From the NCBI RefSeq assembly GCF_033807575.1, contig NC_084720.1, positions 17,615,570-17,679,569 of the forward strand: a stretch of DNA of 64,000 nucleotides, given 5' to 3'. How positions within the stretch are numbered: position 1 is the first letter of the stretch; each line of letters starts with the position of its first letter. This stretch comes from Cydia pomonella (taxonomy: Eukaryota > Arthropoda > Insecta > Lepidoptera > Tortricidae). The position numbers and the translations under genes were made by a program. Under the pieces are notes generated by a model. The model worked only from the letters and a program-made list of their open reading frames with translations, was not told the DNA's origin and made no database searches. Of the stretch, positions 41,925 through 53,530 are shown one piece after another.

Positions 41925-41973
41925 TTCCATAGCTTTTTGCTCCAAACAGAGTCTGGAGCAAAAAGCTATGGAA
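41925..41973. repeat. Perfect 20-bp hairpin with 9-nt loop
   Basis: Arms 41925-41944 (TTCCATAGCTTTTTGCTCCA) and 41954-41973 are exact complements. The loop is AACAGAGTC. Pairing stops abruptly at both outer ends. Confidence 0.75.
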
Positions 41974-42253
41974 ACTTAGCAAAAGACAACTCCTAATTAT
42001 AACAAGGGACAACCATTACGGGGTCAAATGAGTTTTGGCCAAGATGGGACACTCCGACATCACCTATTGTCGAATGTGTGGCGAAGAGGAAGATATAGTA
42101 ATACGAGTACACCTAATGTGCCAATGTTACGCCCTCGCCAGACAAAGAATGAAGAAGTTTGGAGCTGGCTATCTGAAACTAAAGGAATTCAAAATGCTAC
42201 CCATGAGCTCCATAATCCGGCACATGGAGATGGTCGAAAAAAATCTTGAGTAG
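41974..42253 (+). pseudogene. LINE C-terminal fragment with C-x2-C motif
   Basis: The frame from 42035 reads MGHSDITYCRMCGEEEDI, the common LINE C-terminal pattern in which a CxxCGEEEE zinc motif follows the RNase H region, then RVHLMCQCYALARQR. Upstream bases read LITRDNHYG, similar to the usual LITGHG. It is a fragment of an R1/Jockey-like element; the remainder is missing. Confidence 0.6.
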
Positions 42254-42289
42254 TTGACTGACCGATTTTTCCTAAGGGGGAATTTTCAT

Positions 42290-42785
42290 AAGATCCCTAT
42301 GGGTCGAAGTCCTAATACCAGCTTCTTCCTCTTGACTCCATCCAATGGCGGGCAGTTCGTATTGTCGGCGATCCCGAACTTACTGACTAAGAAACTCTTA
42401 GCCTTTGGAGAGACGTTGGCTCTCTTTGCATGTTCTACTGTCTGTACAATCGGGAATGCTCCGAAGAACTTTTTGAATTGGTGCCATCGTCACGTTATTA
42501 TCACTGCAACAGAACTCCCGCCAAATGAGCAAAACTCATCCTCACTTCTTAGATACATGGCACACCAAGAATAAGCGGGTATCTCGCTCGTTTCATCCTA
42601 GAACGTGCAGAGTGTGGAATCAGTTGCCTCCTGAGGTATTTCCTTTGCGCTACTACACGGGGTTCTCCAAGAAGCAGGTATTTAGGGTTTTCAAAGATCG
42701 ACAACTCTTAGGTGGCTCCTATGATGTTGTCTACCGCTTCCCAGCGGCTCATCTGCTCGTTTTCTGCCTATACTATAACATAAAA
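42290..42785 (+). pseudogene. LINE RT C-terminal remnant, frameshifted
   Basis: Pieces read in order: a QWRAVRIVGDPELT phrase, LWRDVGSLCMFYCLY and CSEELFELVPSS in one frame, then after a stop and frame change, SRSFHPRTCRVWNQLPPEVF from about 42580. This is the usual C-terminus of a Jockey/R1-like LINE. Stops and frame changes make it a dead copy. It lies 40 bp after another LINE fragment in the same orientation but does not continue it. Confidence 0.7.
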
Positions 42786-42789
42786 TAAA

Positions 42790-43666
42790 ATTCCGCAAAC
42801 CCGTAAATCATAAGATAAATCCTCATGTGAATAAATTTGATTACATGAACTAACAGTATTAACCCGTCTTATTATTTGCCAAAGAAAAATGGCGCACTTC
42901 GTCTTTTAAATGAGCCGACAGTTGGAAAGATTGTGCCTCGCGGATTGATTAGAAAACTTTTTATTACCTATGATATGCTTAAGTGAATTTATAACGAAAC
43001 TTTTATATTATTCTTGGTGAAAACTTATGATTGTTAGGTAATTGACCGTTAACTCTGTTGGTTATTTAGTGTCCTAGTGACAGTCAGAGACAGATAATTA
43101 AAATTTCGTCGTACTTTTTTATTAATGGCATTAAAGCTTTTTACAAGCTTTTATTTAACTTGCTCTGTTATGTATGTTAGTGTGGGTCAAATGTTGGGAG
43201 CTAAATTTGACTCACTTTCTGATTTCCGATTGAGCTGAAATTTTGGATTCATTTGTAAATCGGATGGGTGTTAGTTACTTTTTAAAGAAAAAGTACAGTC
43301 AGCGATAAAAGCTTATAGGTATATCAAAAAGTCATTTTTGACAAAAAAAATATTTCAGTCTGTGTGACCTTATCGTTTTTAAGTGTTTGATAAAAACGAC
43401 AGGTTTGAATGTTTGTTTGAGTTTCGTTGCGTAATGAACTCTGCCGAAGTTTTCTGACAGCCTCCTATCCTGTTTGTCACCAACAAAAAAGCAAGCCAAA
43501 AGAAAAGCAGAAGCCAATAAAAATAAAACGTAGGATCTAAAAGTAGATTGTTCAAATCAAAGTAATAAATAACTTCACATGCAAAAAGCCGACATCAAAA
43601 CAATCAGTATCTCTTTATGGGCATACTTCCTCACTAAGAGGCCGATGTTGGTTTAACAATTCGATA
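42790..43666. other. No gene seen
   Basis: AT-rich; short frames with no motif. Confidence 0.35.
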
Positions 43667-44027
43667 TGGTTTTTTTTACTACGTCGGTGGCAAACAAGCA
43701 TACGGCCCGTCTGATGGTAAGCAGTCTCCGTAGCCTATGTACGTCTGCAACTCCAGAGGAGTGACATGCGCGTTGCCGATCCTAACAACCCTCCCTCCCG
43801 TCGTTAAGCTCTGGCAACCTTACTCACCGGCAGGAACACAACACTATGAATAGGGTCTACTGTTATTTGGCTGCGGTTTTCTGTAAGGTGGAGGTACTTC
43901 TGCAGTTGGGCTCTGCTCTAGACCTGGAATGACATCCGCTGGGTTGTGCCCTACCACACTAAGCTAGACGACATTCACAATGCCCATACCTCTCTTGTGG
44001 ACGTAGTTTAAGGACGTACCCGGGTCC
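43667..44027 (-). mobile_element. SINE-B, long copy
   Basis: On the minus strand it begins at about GGACCCGGGTACGTCCTTAA and has GGTATGGGCATTGTGAATGT, AGAGCAGAGCCCAACTGC and GTTCCTGCCGGTGAGTAAGG. It ends in the LINE-type tail GGGCCGTATGCTTGTTTGCC plus AAAAAAAA. No A/B boxes are obvious, so it may be a LINE 3' UTR derivative rather than a tRNA-type SINE. Confidence 0.75.
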
Positions 44028-44283
44028 AACGACGGTACGGGAACGGGAGTACGGGATTTTGATACGACCTTGAGTTTTGTCGTCAGCAACAATAAGTGCG
44101 AGAAATGCCTTATGAGACGACGCCTTATTGCATTTCGTCACCGCTAATTAACGTACCTAACAGGACAATTCGATCGTGGACCTGACATCAAATCGATATT
44201 TAAATCGTATTTGAATCTTTTCAGTTAGCTGTCATTCGCGCGTTCATTTCGCTCTTTTGTTTTGACGGAGTGGGAATGCATTT

Positions 44284-44484
44284 ACGCACGGTGTGTGGGA
44301 CTCGCCGCTCCATTCCCGTCTCCTGGGGGGGAGAATTTAGTCCTACCTACTAAACCCACTCCAGCGTTTCACCCTATTTGCCGTTTGTGAGGGCACACTG
44401 GGATCGATGGAATATCATGTCATCAGGGCCAAATTCTCCCCCCCCCCCCCTTGCCAGGAGAGGTGAGTCCTACACACCGTGCGT
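44284..44484. repeat. MITE with ACGCACGGTGTGT ends
   Basis: ACGCACGGTGTGTGGGACTC at the left is matched by GAGTCCTACACACCGTGCGT at the right, and inner G7/C14 tracts face each other. It abuts the LINE tail at 44486. Confidence 0.75.
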
Positions 44485-44485
44485 C

Positions 44486-45050
44486 AATCAAATCAATCAA
44501 TCAATCATTTATTATTTCGTCATCATAGCTATAAAATACATTTAGTACAGGTGATAGGGTGTTTTTCATGTAGCAACTATGATGTACCTTTCCGGCGTAC
44601 GACATTTTAAAACATAACTACCTAAATAAATTAATTTACAATTAAAATACATGTTACAAACAGAAAAAAAGCAAAAAAAAAAGTCAATAAACCTTACATA
44701 CTACACCTACAATTACTAATAAGAATGTACAGGCAGTTTAATAATAAATTACATTTAGGAATAATATAACAAATTCGATGTCAATATATTTATATACTAC
44801 TATCACATAGAAAATCTTGAACATTATAGTAACATTTTTCCAAAAGAAATTTGCGCAACATCCATTTAAATTTCTTCGGGCCAGTACTTTTGAAGTCAGA
44901 AGGCAAAAATAAATAAATTTAATAAATGTAAATGGCGTAAATGGAATTTCGCTCTGACTTGTCCGTACATGGCAATACATGGCGTTACGCAGTTCAAATG
45001 GGCCTGTAAATCGCAGAAGCTGATTGACGCTCACGGTTGACCGCGCAGTC
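44486..45050 (-). pseudogene. LINE 3' end with C-terminal coding remnant
   Basis: The minus strand reads KKFKWMLRKFLLEKCYYNVQ followed by DFL, matching the FKxxVKxxLxxKxYYxxxDFL end of Jockey-type LINE proteins (compare the C-terminus at 17648-17720). The 3' UTR ends GACGAAATAATAAATGATTG with a (GATT)n tail at 44486-44510. Upstream coding is degraded. Confidence 0.6.
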
Positions 45051-45139
45051 GTATCAAAACCATATCAAATAAACTGTCACGCGCAGTTTCCGGACCGAAA
45101 CGACCTTCAAATCTGCAATAAAAGAACGTAATCCCATTT

Positions 45140-45252
45140 TAAAGGCCGGTAATGAACTTCTGGTGTTGCAGGTGTCCATGGGTGACGGTAATTGCTTACC
45201 ATCAAGCAATTTGTCTGCTCGTTTTCCTCGTATATCATAAAAAAAAAAACAG
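45140..45252 (+). repeat. LINE 3' UTR end
   Basis: GTCCATGGGTGACGGTAATT and TCTGCTCGTTTTCCTCGTAT end in a run of ten or more A. Same family as 36530-36685. Confidence 0.65.
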
Positions 45253-45899
45253 AACTGGTCCCCGAGCCTATTTTATACTCTTTTTATTGAAAATAAAAAG
45301 AGTATAAAAAATATAGGGAAATTGCGAATGTTTTTACGTTCGACTGTACCATTTTATTATTTGTGGTGAACAGTACATTAGTTTTCATATCAACGGGTCC
45401 CAGGTCATAGTTTTTTATATGTTTAGTTTAAGGCCGCATTCGTTTTTATGTTTTTGGGTCAGAATGGTTGCTGTATGTAATGGTTATGGTTACAAGTTAT
45501 GATAAGGGAGTAATCTGGCTGTATGATGGTTAATTGACTGAGGTCTGACAGTTAATGTCTTACTTAATGAGTTTACCTAGCTATAGGTTAGTACAGGTGG
45601 CCCAAACTTACGTGGACAATAAATTTTAGGTCTGTTTTTCATACGTCTTTCCCAAAATTTCATCAAAATGAAAATAAATAAAATTCCTTTAGCTTTAACA
45701 CAAACGGAAACGCTTGTCAATATTATCAACAATAAGTATACTGCAGTAAGTAAATAAATTTTTCTACGTATGTTAACATCTTTATATTATTGTAGGCCGT
45801 TTTATACTCGACATCTGATATAATAAGGTACTATACACCAACACGCACCACACTTTTACATAATCCATACTACGACACTTATTATTATTTTATAGGCAT
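45253..45899. other. No gene seen
   Basis: A short inverted repeat (TACTCTTTTTATTGAAAATAAAAAGAGTA) lies at about 45279-45307. Nothing else was recognised. Confidence 0.35.
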
Positions 45900-46184
45900 G
45901 CTACTAAATATTTATGTATATATATGTTTTTTTTTGTTACATCGTGAATCGTTCGTGTTCTGGGTTCTAGCAGAATTATCAGTGCTTCACCCGAAAGAGT
46001 GGAGCGTATTACTGAGCCAGAACCCTTTTGTTTTGCTGCAACGCACACAGCACACATTACCTTTTATTGATGCTTTTTGTTCTTTATTTAATTTTTATTT
46101 TGGTGTTGCTATTGTTTGTATTATTTTTTTGTTTAGTTGTGTGTATTGTGGCAAGCGAATAAATGGTTTATCTATCTATCTATC
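45900..46184 (+). repeat. LINE 3' end with (TATC)n tail
   Basis: A UTR-like segment ends CAAGCGAATAAATGG followed by four TATC units at 46168-46184. No coding remnant was identified. Confidence 0.5.
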
Positions 46185-46450
46185 TTAACGGCACGAATCA
46201 TGGGACATTTAAGAAAAATTTTGGAGTATTTTTTAATATTTCACCGATACCTGCAAAATTTCTACCGCCTTATGCGTTAAAACTTGAATGTCCTATTCGT
46301 CCTTGTATTTTTTCTATGTGTATTAACGGCACCAATCATGGGACAATTTAGAGTAAATTAGGTGTATTTTTGATATTTCACCGACACTTGTAAAATTTCT
46401 ACCGCTTTACAAGTTGAATGTCCAATTCGACCTTTATATCTCTATGTATT
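46185..46450. repeat. Tandem duplication, 138-bp unit
   Basis: Units begin at 46185 and 46323 with TTAACGGCAC and share AATCATGGGACA, AAATTTCTACCGC and TTGAATGTCC. Confidence 0.75.
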
Positions 46451-46487
46451 CAATGAAAGCTACTGCAATTGGTTTCAATATTATTAA

Positions 46488-47798
46488 AAAAGGGTTCCGT
46501 ACAATTTAAGACGTATTAAAAAAAAATCTTCTTACTAGATCTTGTTCAACATTTTACCACTTTGGACACACATTTTACCACTTTGGAAGTGTCTCTCGCG
46601 CAAACTATTCAGTTTAGAAAAAAATGATATTAGGAACCTAACTATCATTTTTGAAGACCTATCCATACATACCTTACACATATATGTTTGATGAAAAAAT
46701 TTTTTTTTTAATTTTATGACTTATTAAAAAAAAACTACTCACTAGATCTCGTTCAAAACAATTTTCGGTAAAAGTTTGCATGGTAATGTATATTATATAT
46801 TTTTTTTAGATTTTTCATTCTGTTATTTTAGAAGTTACAGGGGGGGGGGGGGACACACTTTTTTTCACTTTGGAAGGTTCTCTCGCGCAAACTATTCAGT
46901 TTAGAAAAAAATGATATTAGAAACATTAATATCATTTTTGAAGACCTATCCATAGATACCCCACACGTATGGGTATGATGAAAAAAAATTTTTTTTTTTT
47001 AATTTCATGACGTATTAAAAAAAAACTACTTACTAGATCTCGTTCAAACCAATTTTCGGTGGAAGTTTACATGGCAATGTATATCATATATTTTTTTTAG
47101 ATTTTTCATTCTGTTAGTTTAGAAGTTACGGGGGGGGGGGGGGGACACACTTTTTTTCACTTTGGAAGGTTCTCTCGCGCAAACTATTCAGTTTAGAAAA
47201 AAATGATATTAGAAACATTAATATCATTTTTGAAGACCTATCCATAGATACCCCACACGTATGGGTATGATGAAAAATTTTTTTTTTTTTTAATTTCATG
47301 ACGTATTAAAAAAAAACTACTTACTAGATCTCGTTCAAACCAATTTTCGGTGGAAGTTTACATGGCAATGTATATCATATATTTTTTTTAGATTTTTCAT
47401 TCTGTTATTTTAGAAGTTACGGGGGGGGGGGACACACATTTTACCACTTTGGAAGTGTCTCTCGCGCAAACTATTCATTTTAGAAAAAAATGATATTAGA
47501 AACCTCAATATCATTTTTGAAGACCTATCCATAGATACCCCACACGTATGGGTTTGATGAAAAAAGATTTTTTGAGTTTCAGTTCTAAGTATGGGGAACC
47601 CCCAAAATTTATTGTTTTTTTTTCTATTTTTGTGTAAACATCCTAATGCGGTTCATAGAATACATCTACTTACCAAGTTTGAACAGTACAGCTCTTATAG
47701 TTTCGGAAAAAAGTGGCTGTGACAGAATCGGACAGACAGACGGACATGACGAATCTATAAGGGTTCCGTTTTTTGCCATTTGGCTACGGAACCCTAAA
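46488..47798 (+). mobile_element. AGGGTTCCGTA-ended MITE with about four tandem internal units
   Basis: Ends AAGGGTTCCGTAC and TACGGAACCCT enclose repeat units. The first (46508) is deleted; the others start at 46718, 47009 and 47300, an exact 291-bp period twice. Each unit has CTAGATCTCGTTCAAA, a G10-G14 tract, CTCTCGCGCAAACTATTC and CCCCACACGTATGGG. The unique right part is the same as in 38215-38790. Confidence 0.9.
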
Positions 47799-48959
47799 AA
47801 TGAAAACTATGGTATTTTTCTCCAGTCATGAGATGTGCCATTAATTTTCAAACTAACAAATATCAATGAAAAATTATACTTAAGCAGCTCTTTGGCTCTT
47901 GTTTATGGTAAAATGTTTCCAGCGTTTAAGAACCGAGGATAAATACTGATTATTATTATTTATTTCTTATTTTAGAGGATTTGTCTATACCATATACCAT
48001 GTCATTACTGGTGCCAGTTCCATCATAGGACGTTTACTATATCTACTTACCTATTTCGGGGCCTGTATAAACGAATGAATTTAGTGATTATTGTGGGATT
48101 ACTTCCCTAAGAATCAAAGATTTATTGCATATGACGCATATGTGTAAAAACTAAGAAGTTCTGAAAAATACGATATCGAATTTGACAGTTAATGTAGCAG
48201 CTCCGCCCATTATGCTATAACACTGGTTGTCAAAAGTTGACGTTTGACAATCCATTGGCTACACAAGATATGGCGCAGTACAGCGCCACCTGTTCTAGTT
48301 TCTCTTAGACATTAAACACACATACACAACGAACACATCCTCAGAGTCATCTCATCACACAAAATCTCTTAATTCACATTTTTCTAACCCAATTTCTAAA
48401 TACGCACACCAATTGACTACGCATCACTCCAACAAATAAACCCCAAACGAGAATCCGTAAACGTCAAATTAAAACGACAAAGACGCAATCCGACGCACAA
48501 CACTACAAAGGCGTCAATAAATTACCAACTTTACATACCACACAATAGATACTAAATTCCAACGGCACAATACGGGCCGTGACAAATCGCGCGCGCACAA
48601 AGGGGGCCTATTACGGCTCTGATTAAGGGACCAAAAATCCAATAATTTGGCATAAAGTTTCTATGTGGCATTGTGTTCGGACACGTTACGATTAAAGGCT
48701 GTAGTCCAGTGCCAGTGGATTATATTAGCTTTGATATTTAAAATTATGAGTTTATTCTTTCGCTGGAGTTTCATGCCAGTTTTTTTAACCTACGATGAAA
48801 CGGAGACGGTGTTTGCGTGTAGAGTGAGAGGCTGTTTGCGACTCGAATGAATTTTCTGTAGGTATTTGTGATAAAAATTGCACTTTTTGTGGGCTATAAA
48901 ATATAAGTTATAGTTTAAAACTTTTATATGCGACGTGATACGACGAGATAGCGTGTTAT
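47799..48959. other. No gene seen
   Basis: Includes a GC-richer patch near 48570-48620 (GCGCGCGCAC, GGGGGCC). A 61-codon frame at 48665 shows no motif. Confidence 0.35.
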
Positions 48960-49740
48960 TCGTCTATCGCTTTTGTTCGTACATCATCACCACCCTGGAA
49001 GGAATCAGCCGAGACGAAAGTTTTCCCCATTCCAGTGGGTAATTATTTAAGTATATCACCGCACTAGAATCATTCGTCTGTCGCTTTACTTTTAGAGCAG
49101 AACCAACCTGCCTCGGAACACATATGTTAGCCGTGCCAAAAAGCTTTTTAGCACACTTTGATGTAGCTCGTACGTCGCTTCGCATTACTGCTTCGAGGGT
49201 CCAGCAACTAGCTCTGTCCTATCTCGGATGTCTTCTAAAGGATATTTTCGCTCTTACTTCTTTCACGGAACGTTTAACTATCGCTTCGTCGTTACGCTTC
49301 GTTTAAACAGAATCACCGTCTTGTTTGTGACGGAATCGAGCAATTCTTTGTACTAAACTTTTTGCACTCTTGCGTTTTTTGTGTATCGTGTGAATCGCGT
49401 CACATCGCTTCGCTTGAACAGCGTCACCGTCCCATCTCGGAAGGAATCGACTAATTCAAGCCGTAAATCGCAGCGGAAATAACCGAGATGAAAGTTTTCA
49501 CCATTCCAGTAATGACACGTTCGTCTGCTTCGTACCGCGTCGCTACTCTTCGCTTGTTGAGTACGAAAGGAAATTTTCGCCGGTAATTTCTTTCGAAAAT
49601 CTTTCGGCTATTGCTTCACCTTGCGTCGTTTCTTATCGCTTGCAATACAGCAAAACCCTATTTCGGAAGGAATCGAGCAATCCAGGCCCCCAGTAAATCG
49701 CGGCGGAAATAATCGAGACGAAAGTTTTCACCGCTGATTG
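48960..49740. repeat. Degenerate repeat block (GGAAGGAATCGA / CGAAAGTTTTC units)
   Basis: GGAAGGAATC recurs at about 48993, 49439 and 49664, each followed by CGAGA(C/T)GAAAGTTTTC. The two right-hand copies also share GTAAATCGC(A/G)GCGGAAATAA and are about 225 bp apart. CGCTTCG-like hexamers recur between them. No coding frame runs through. Confidence 0.55.
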
Positions 49741-49939
49741 CGGATTGATGAATATTCCGCGTTTTGTTGCGAAATCGGAAATTATGCTTCGGCTGTTATT
49801 TTTTTGTAATTTTTGTGGAATCGGAATGAATCTGTTATTTATGTCAACCTCATTTTTGATGCAAGCATTTATTGTACTTGTCATTGACGTATTCACCGCT
49901 AATAACGACACGATGCCTAATTCAAAATTACATTGGGAC

Positions 49940-50395
49940 CAGTGTTGTCACATAAAATTTTGGCGAAATGGTAGAACAGGGTGTAAAAATAGGTAGAAAT
50001 GGGTGGAGTTTAAAATGAAAAATAGGTAGATCTACCACTCAATAGAAGTAAATTTTTATGATTAAAAATGTGTATAAAATGTTTTCAATTATTTATAAGT
50101 TTTTAATATTGTGACGTTAGTACACGTGTTTATTAAAGAAATTGAAACAAAAGTTAGGATTTCCATTGTTTGTAGGTAATAAACCTGCTTGTATAATCTG
50201 TTTCTTTGGCAAGCTTTCATTAAATCGAATCTAAATTCGGTAGAAATTAAGTAATGTTCCGTCACATGTATTGAGAACTGCTTACAATTGTACCATTTTG
50301 AAAAATTGGTCGATTTCAGGCCGAATGAGGTAGATAGGTAGAACGCAGGCAAAATAGGTAGATCTACCGAAAATTAGGTAGATGTGACAACACTG
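49940..50395. mobile_element. hAT-type MITE with 8-bp TSD ATTGGGAC
   Basis: This is a sister of 7802-8258: CAGTGTTGTCACAT at the left, ATGTGACAACACTG at the right, and the same GGTAGA-rich interior. ATTGGGAC is duplicated at 49932-49939 and 50396-50403. Confidence 0.9.
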
Positions 50396-50454
50396 ATTGG
50401 GACATCAAAATGATGTCAGTCGCGCGTGCATTTGGCTTGTACTTGTCCGTACAT

Positions 50455-50650
50455 GTATAGGTGCGAGCGAGACGCATGTATAGCGCCCGGGTCCGCTTTC
50501 CTACTTTAACTTCTCCACTTTGCCCGGTCTTCGGCATCCTCAGGTGTGAGACTGTTCTCTTCCAAGTCCGCTGTCCCGACGTCCAGCCACCGCTTCTTAT
50601 TCCTACTGCGGCCTAGGGCACCATATTTACAATTTTTGAATGGGCCACAA
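50455..50650 (-). pseudogene. LINE C-terminal remnant
   Basis: On the minus strand the sequence reads KRWLDVGTADLEENSLTPED followed by AEDRAKWR, a stop, then SRKADP. This is the conserved C-terminal tail of a LINE family whose usual form is KRWxDxxxxDL..L....A.DR..WR....KADP. The single stop and isolated position mark it as dead. Confidence 0.65.
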
Positions 50651-50799
50651 GTTGTCGTTTTACTTCTACGAAGCATTTTCGCTACATACCGGGAAACCCA
50701 TGCGTGTTATCGGCTACGACGTAGCGCTATAACGGTAGCTTAGCGGTGAATGTGTTTAACAGTCTTGGGTTGGGATATAGGTATACAGATGGGTTCGTC

Positions 50800-51685
50800 T
50801 TCGTCTGGCAATTTTGAGTGTCGGAAAATCTGTAAATGTAAGAAGGAGATTAGATACAGTGGGTTTCCGGACAAACCATCATCTGTAATTCTTAATCTAC
50901 TTACAATAAATAGTATTGTTGATCATTTCAAAAAGGCTTGTTTTAACGTATCATCTGATATACAGATATTTTAAATGTCAAACTTCTATGAAATTATGAT
51001 GTTTAAATAATACTTGCACAGTCTGGGCTGTCAAAATCGCTGCCAACTAAGCTTGGTCTAACACGAAAGAAGGTAAGCGATCCTGACGTGTCTTTTTTTA
51101 TTAAAAATCACTTTCGAAAAAAATATAAATCATATACGATCTTTTACATTACTTTAAAAGCGTTTTTTAATCATCTTAAATTAGAAATGTTAAGATTGTT
51201 TACCTTAAAAAAAGGAAAGCCTGACTAGTAATATATGATCACGCGCCATATTGCGGAATTTCATTGGAACTAAATTTTCCACGCTAAACTGAACTGTCAC
51301 CCTATACATGAGAATAACAGCGCCCTCTTGACAATGACCATATATTTCTGGTCGGGCTTTAGTATGATAACACAACTTAAAATGGGTAATAAAATAATTT
51401 GATTCGTTCTTCAGTTCAGTGACAAATATTATTGTCATATTTATTTATTATTTTCATTCTGACAACACAATGAAGATTATTTTGTAGAAAAGTCGCATTC
51501 TGTACGCCACTCTAACAAATTATTTCACGTGCACCACACTGCATTGAAAGCATTTTGCCGGCGTCAAATATTATATTGAACCTTTGTTGCTCACAATAAG
51601 GGAACACATATTAAGCCCTTTATATATCAGGTGAGTACAGTCAGCCGCAAAAATGTATGAAGGGAAATTACGTTATAAAATTTTG
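50800..51685. other. No gene seen
   Basis: The part at about 51060-51190 (CTGACGTGTC, ATCATATACGATC) weakly resembles the interior of the outer MITE at 38133-38947. Otherwise unrecognised. Confidence 0.35.
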
Positions 51686-51689
51686 TAGG

Positions 51690-51802
51690 TGAAGCGCAAA
51701 AAGACCGGCGCCGTCGACTGGACAGAAACAGCTTGGTGCAGAAAAGCATGACGGTCTCTGGTGTCGGAGGCCAAGATCCACTTCGAGTACTGTCCAACAG
51801 AC
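51690..51802 (+). pseudogene. RTE-type LINE C-terminal fragment
   Basis: Read across a frame change it gives DRNS and then WR-like residues with SLVSEAKIHF, the last part shared with the RTE remnant at 55740-56003 (LVSEAKSHF). The element at 51806 inserted right behind it. Confidence 0.55.
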
Positions 51803-51805
51803 CAG

Positions 51806-51934
51806 GGCTATAACCGCGAAAATCGAAGTTCATCAATTGCGGGCATTTTTCTCTATCACTCTTATTACGTCATAGTGTGAGTAAAAGAGAAAGATCCCCG
51901 CAATTTGCGAAAATCGGTTTTCGCGGTAGGCCCC
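51806..51934. mobile_element. Snap-back MITE (ACCGCGAA ends), TSD CAG
   Basis: ACCGCGAAAATCG pairs with CGGTTTTCGCGGT, and inner arms pair AATTGCGGGCATTTTTCTCT with its near complement. CAG lies at 51803-51805 and 51935-51937. It is closer in interior to 34129-34257 than to 25162-25271. Confidence 0.75.
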
Positions 51935-52348
51935 CAGGATCTCTAGAACTGTGTCGCGTGCATAAATTCAAGGGAGTGGTGGGGGTTTCGGAAGGACTTC
52001 CTCTGGTCGCATAACAACTTTTGTCATATTTTTAATTGTCATAATACTTTATGTATAGAATTGTAAGTCATAAAAATCTTGAGCATAACTGGGTTTTTGT
52101 CATAAAATATTTTTATAGTCATAAATTTAATTCGCGTAAAATTTTGGGTTAGGTTTGTGAGGTACGCACAAAAAATATATTGACAAGTATGACAACTGCT
52201 ATGTATGTCATCAAATATTATGGCTAAAAATTTATGACACAATATAATATGACTTTTCATTCGTATTCGAAATGATGATTATGACACAAGTTGTTATGCG
52301 TATCAAAGATATGACTTAAACTTTTATGCAACCCAATATGGACCCGTT

Positions 52349-52666
52349 AAGCGCTGGTGGCCTGGCGGTAAGAGTGTGCGACTTGCAATGTGCAAATGCA
52401 GTTCAAACCCCGGCTCGTACCAATGAGTTTTTCGGAACTTATGTACGAAATATCATTTGATATTTACCAGTCGCTTTTCGGTGAAGGAAAACATCGTGAG
52501 GAAACCGGACTAATCCCAACCAGGCCTAGTTTACCCTCTGGGTTAGGTCAGATGGCAGTCGCTTTCGTAAAAACTGGTGCCTACGCCAAATCTTGGTATT
52601 AGTTGTCAAGCGGACCCCAGGCTCCCATGAGCCGTGGAAATATGCCGGGACAACGCGAGGAAGAAG
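52349..52666 (+). mobile_element. SINE-A, full length, perfect 21-bp TSD
   Basis: Head, middle and tail are all present, with a small deletion at the B box (CAATGTGCAAATGCAGTTCA). The 21-bp flanks at 52328-52348 and 52667-52687 are identical, so insertion is recent. Confidence 0.95.
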
Positions 52667-53304
52667 GCAACCCAATATGGACCCGTTTCCGCAACACTAT
52701 TAATTAGTCCGACTTCGGGTTTCCAATTTTTTGGTCGTGAAGTTAAAAATAATGTGAATAAATCGTGGAAGTTTCATAGATTTTGCTGACAGTACAACAA
52801 TAGTCCCCCAATATTGAAGAAATACTTTCCTTGATTCGACTGACGTTGAGCAGCGGGGTTGAGATGTCAGAGTATACAGCGTGTATATTTTATATAAGAG
52901 AGTATTAAGAAAAAAAGTAGGTACCATTTACTTTTCTTGAAAGACTAACAGCTCTTGGATTACTTCCACTTAGAATCATGAGAACTATTGATTAAAAATA
53001 TACCCAGGTTTACATACGAATTTTTAATGTATGAAAAAAAAAATGTAAAAATACGTCTTAAAATTGTTAATTTTTATCGGTCGGACTTTTTTCCGTTATA
53101 ATCGATAGTTTTCGTGATTCTGAGTAGGAATGACTCCAAAGTTGATGGTTTTTCGAAAATAAGTACTTAAATATAGTTTTTTTTACAGATTTTTCTAATA
53201 ATATCCATAACACATTATAATGAACTAATTAAGGGTAGAGTAGACCCAATGAACATACTTTCATAATATTTTTTTAACTGATCACTTTAAATTTACTTAA
53301 TATT

Positions 53305-53530
53305 TTTTACAGTACATATGGGGCTACTTTATAGCACTAGTGCGAGAAGTAGCATATTACGTTACTGTGTCGAACATTTAAAGGGCCATATGTACTGTAA
53401 AACGTTGTACGATACATGTGCGAATAGGTAATTCGCAACTCGTGTCGATTTAAAACACTCCCTTCGGTCGTGTTTTAATTTATCGCCACTCGTTTCGAAT
53501 TTCCTATTTTTCGCACTTTTATCGTAATGT
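53305..53530 (-). repeat. Dispersed ~210-bp repeat (CGACCGAAGGGAGT family), copy 3
   Basis: Reverse-oriented: AACTCGTGTCGAT, ACTCCCTTCGGTCG and CCTATTTTTCGCACTT match 19655-19870 in mirrored order. Confidence 0.65.
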
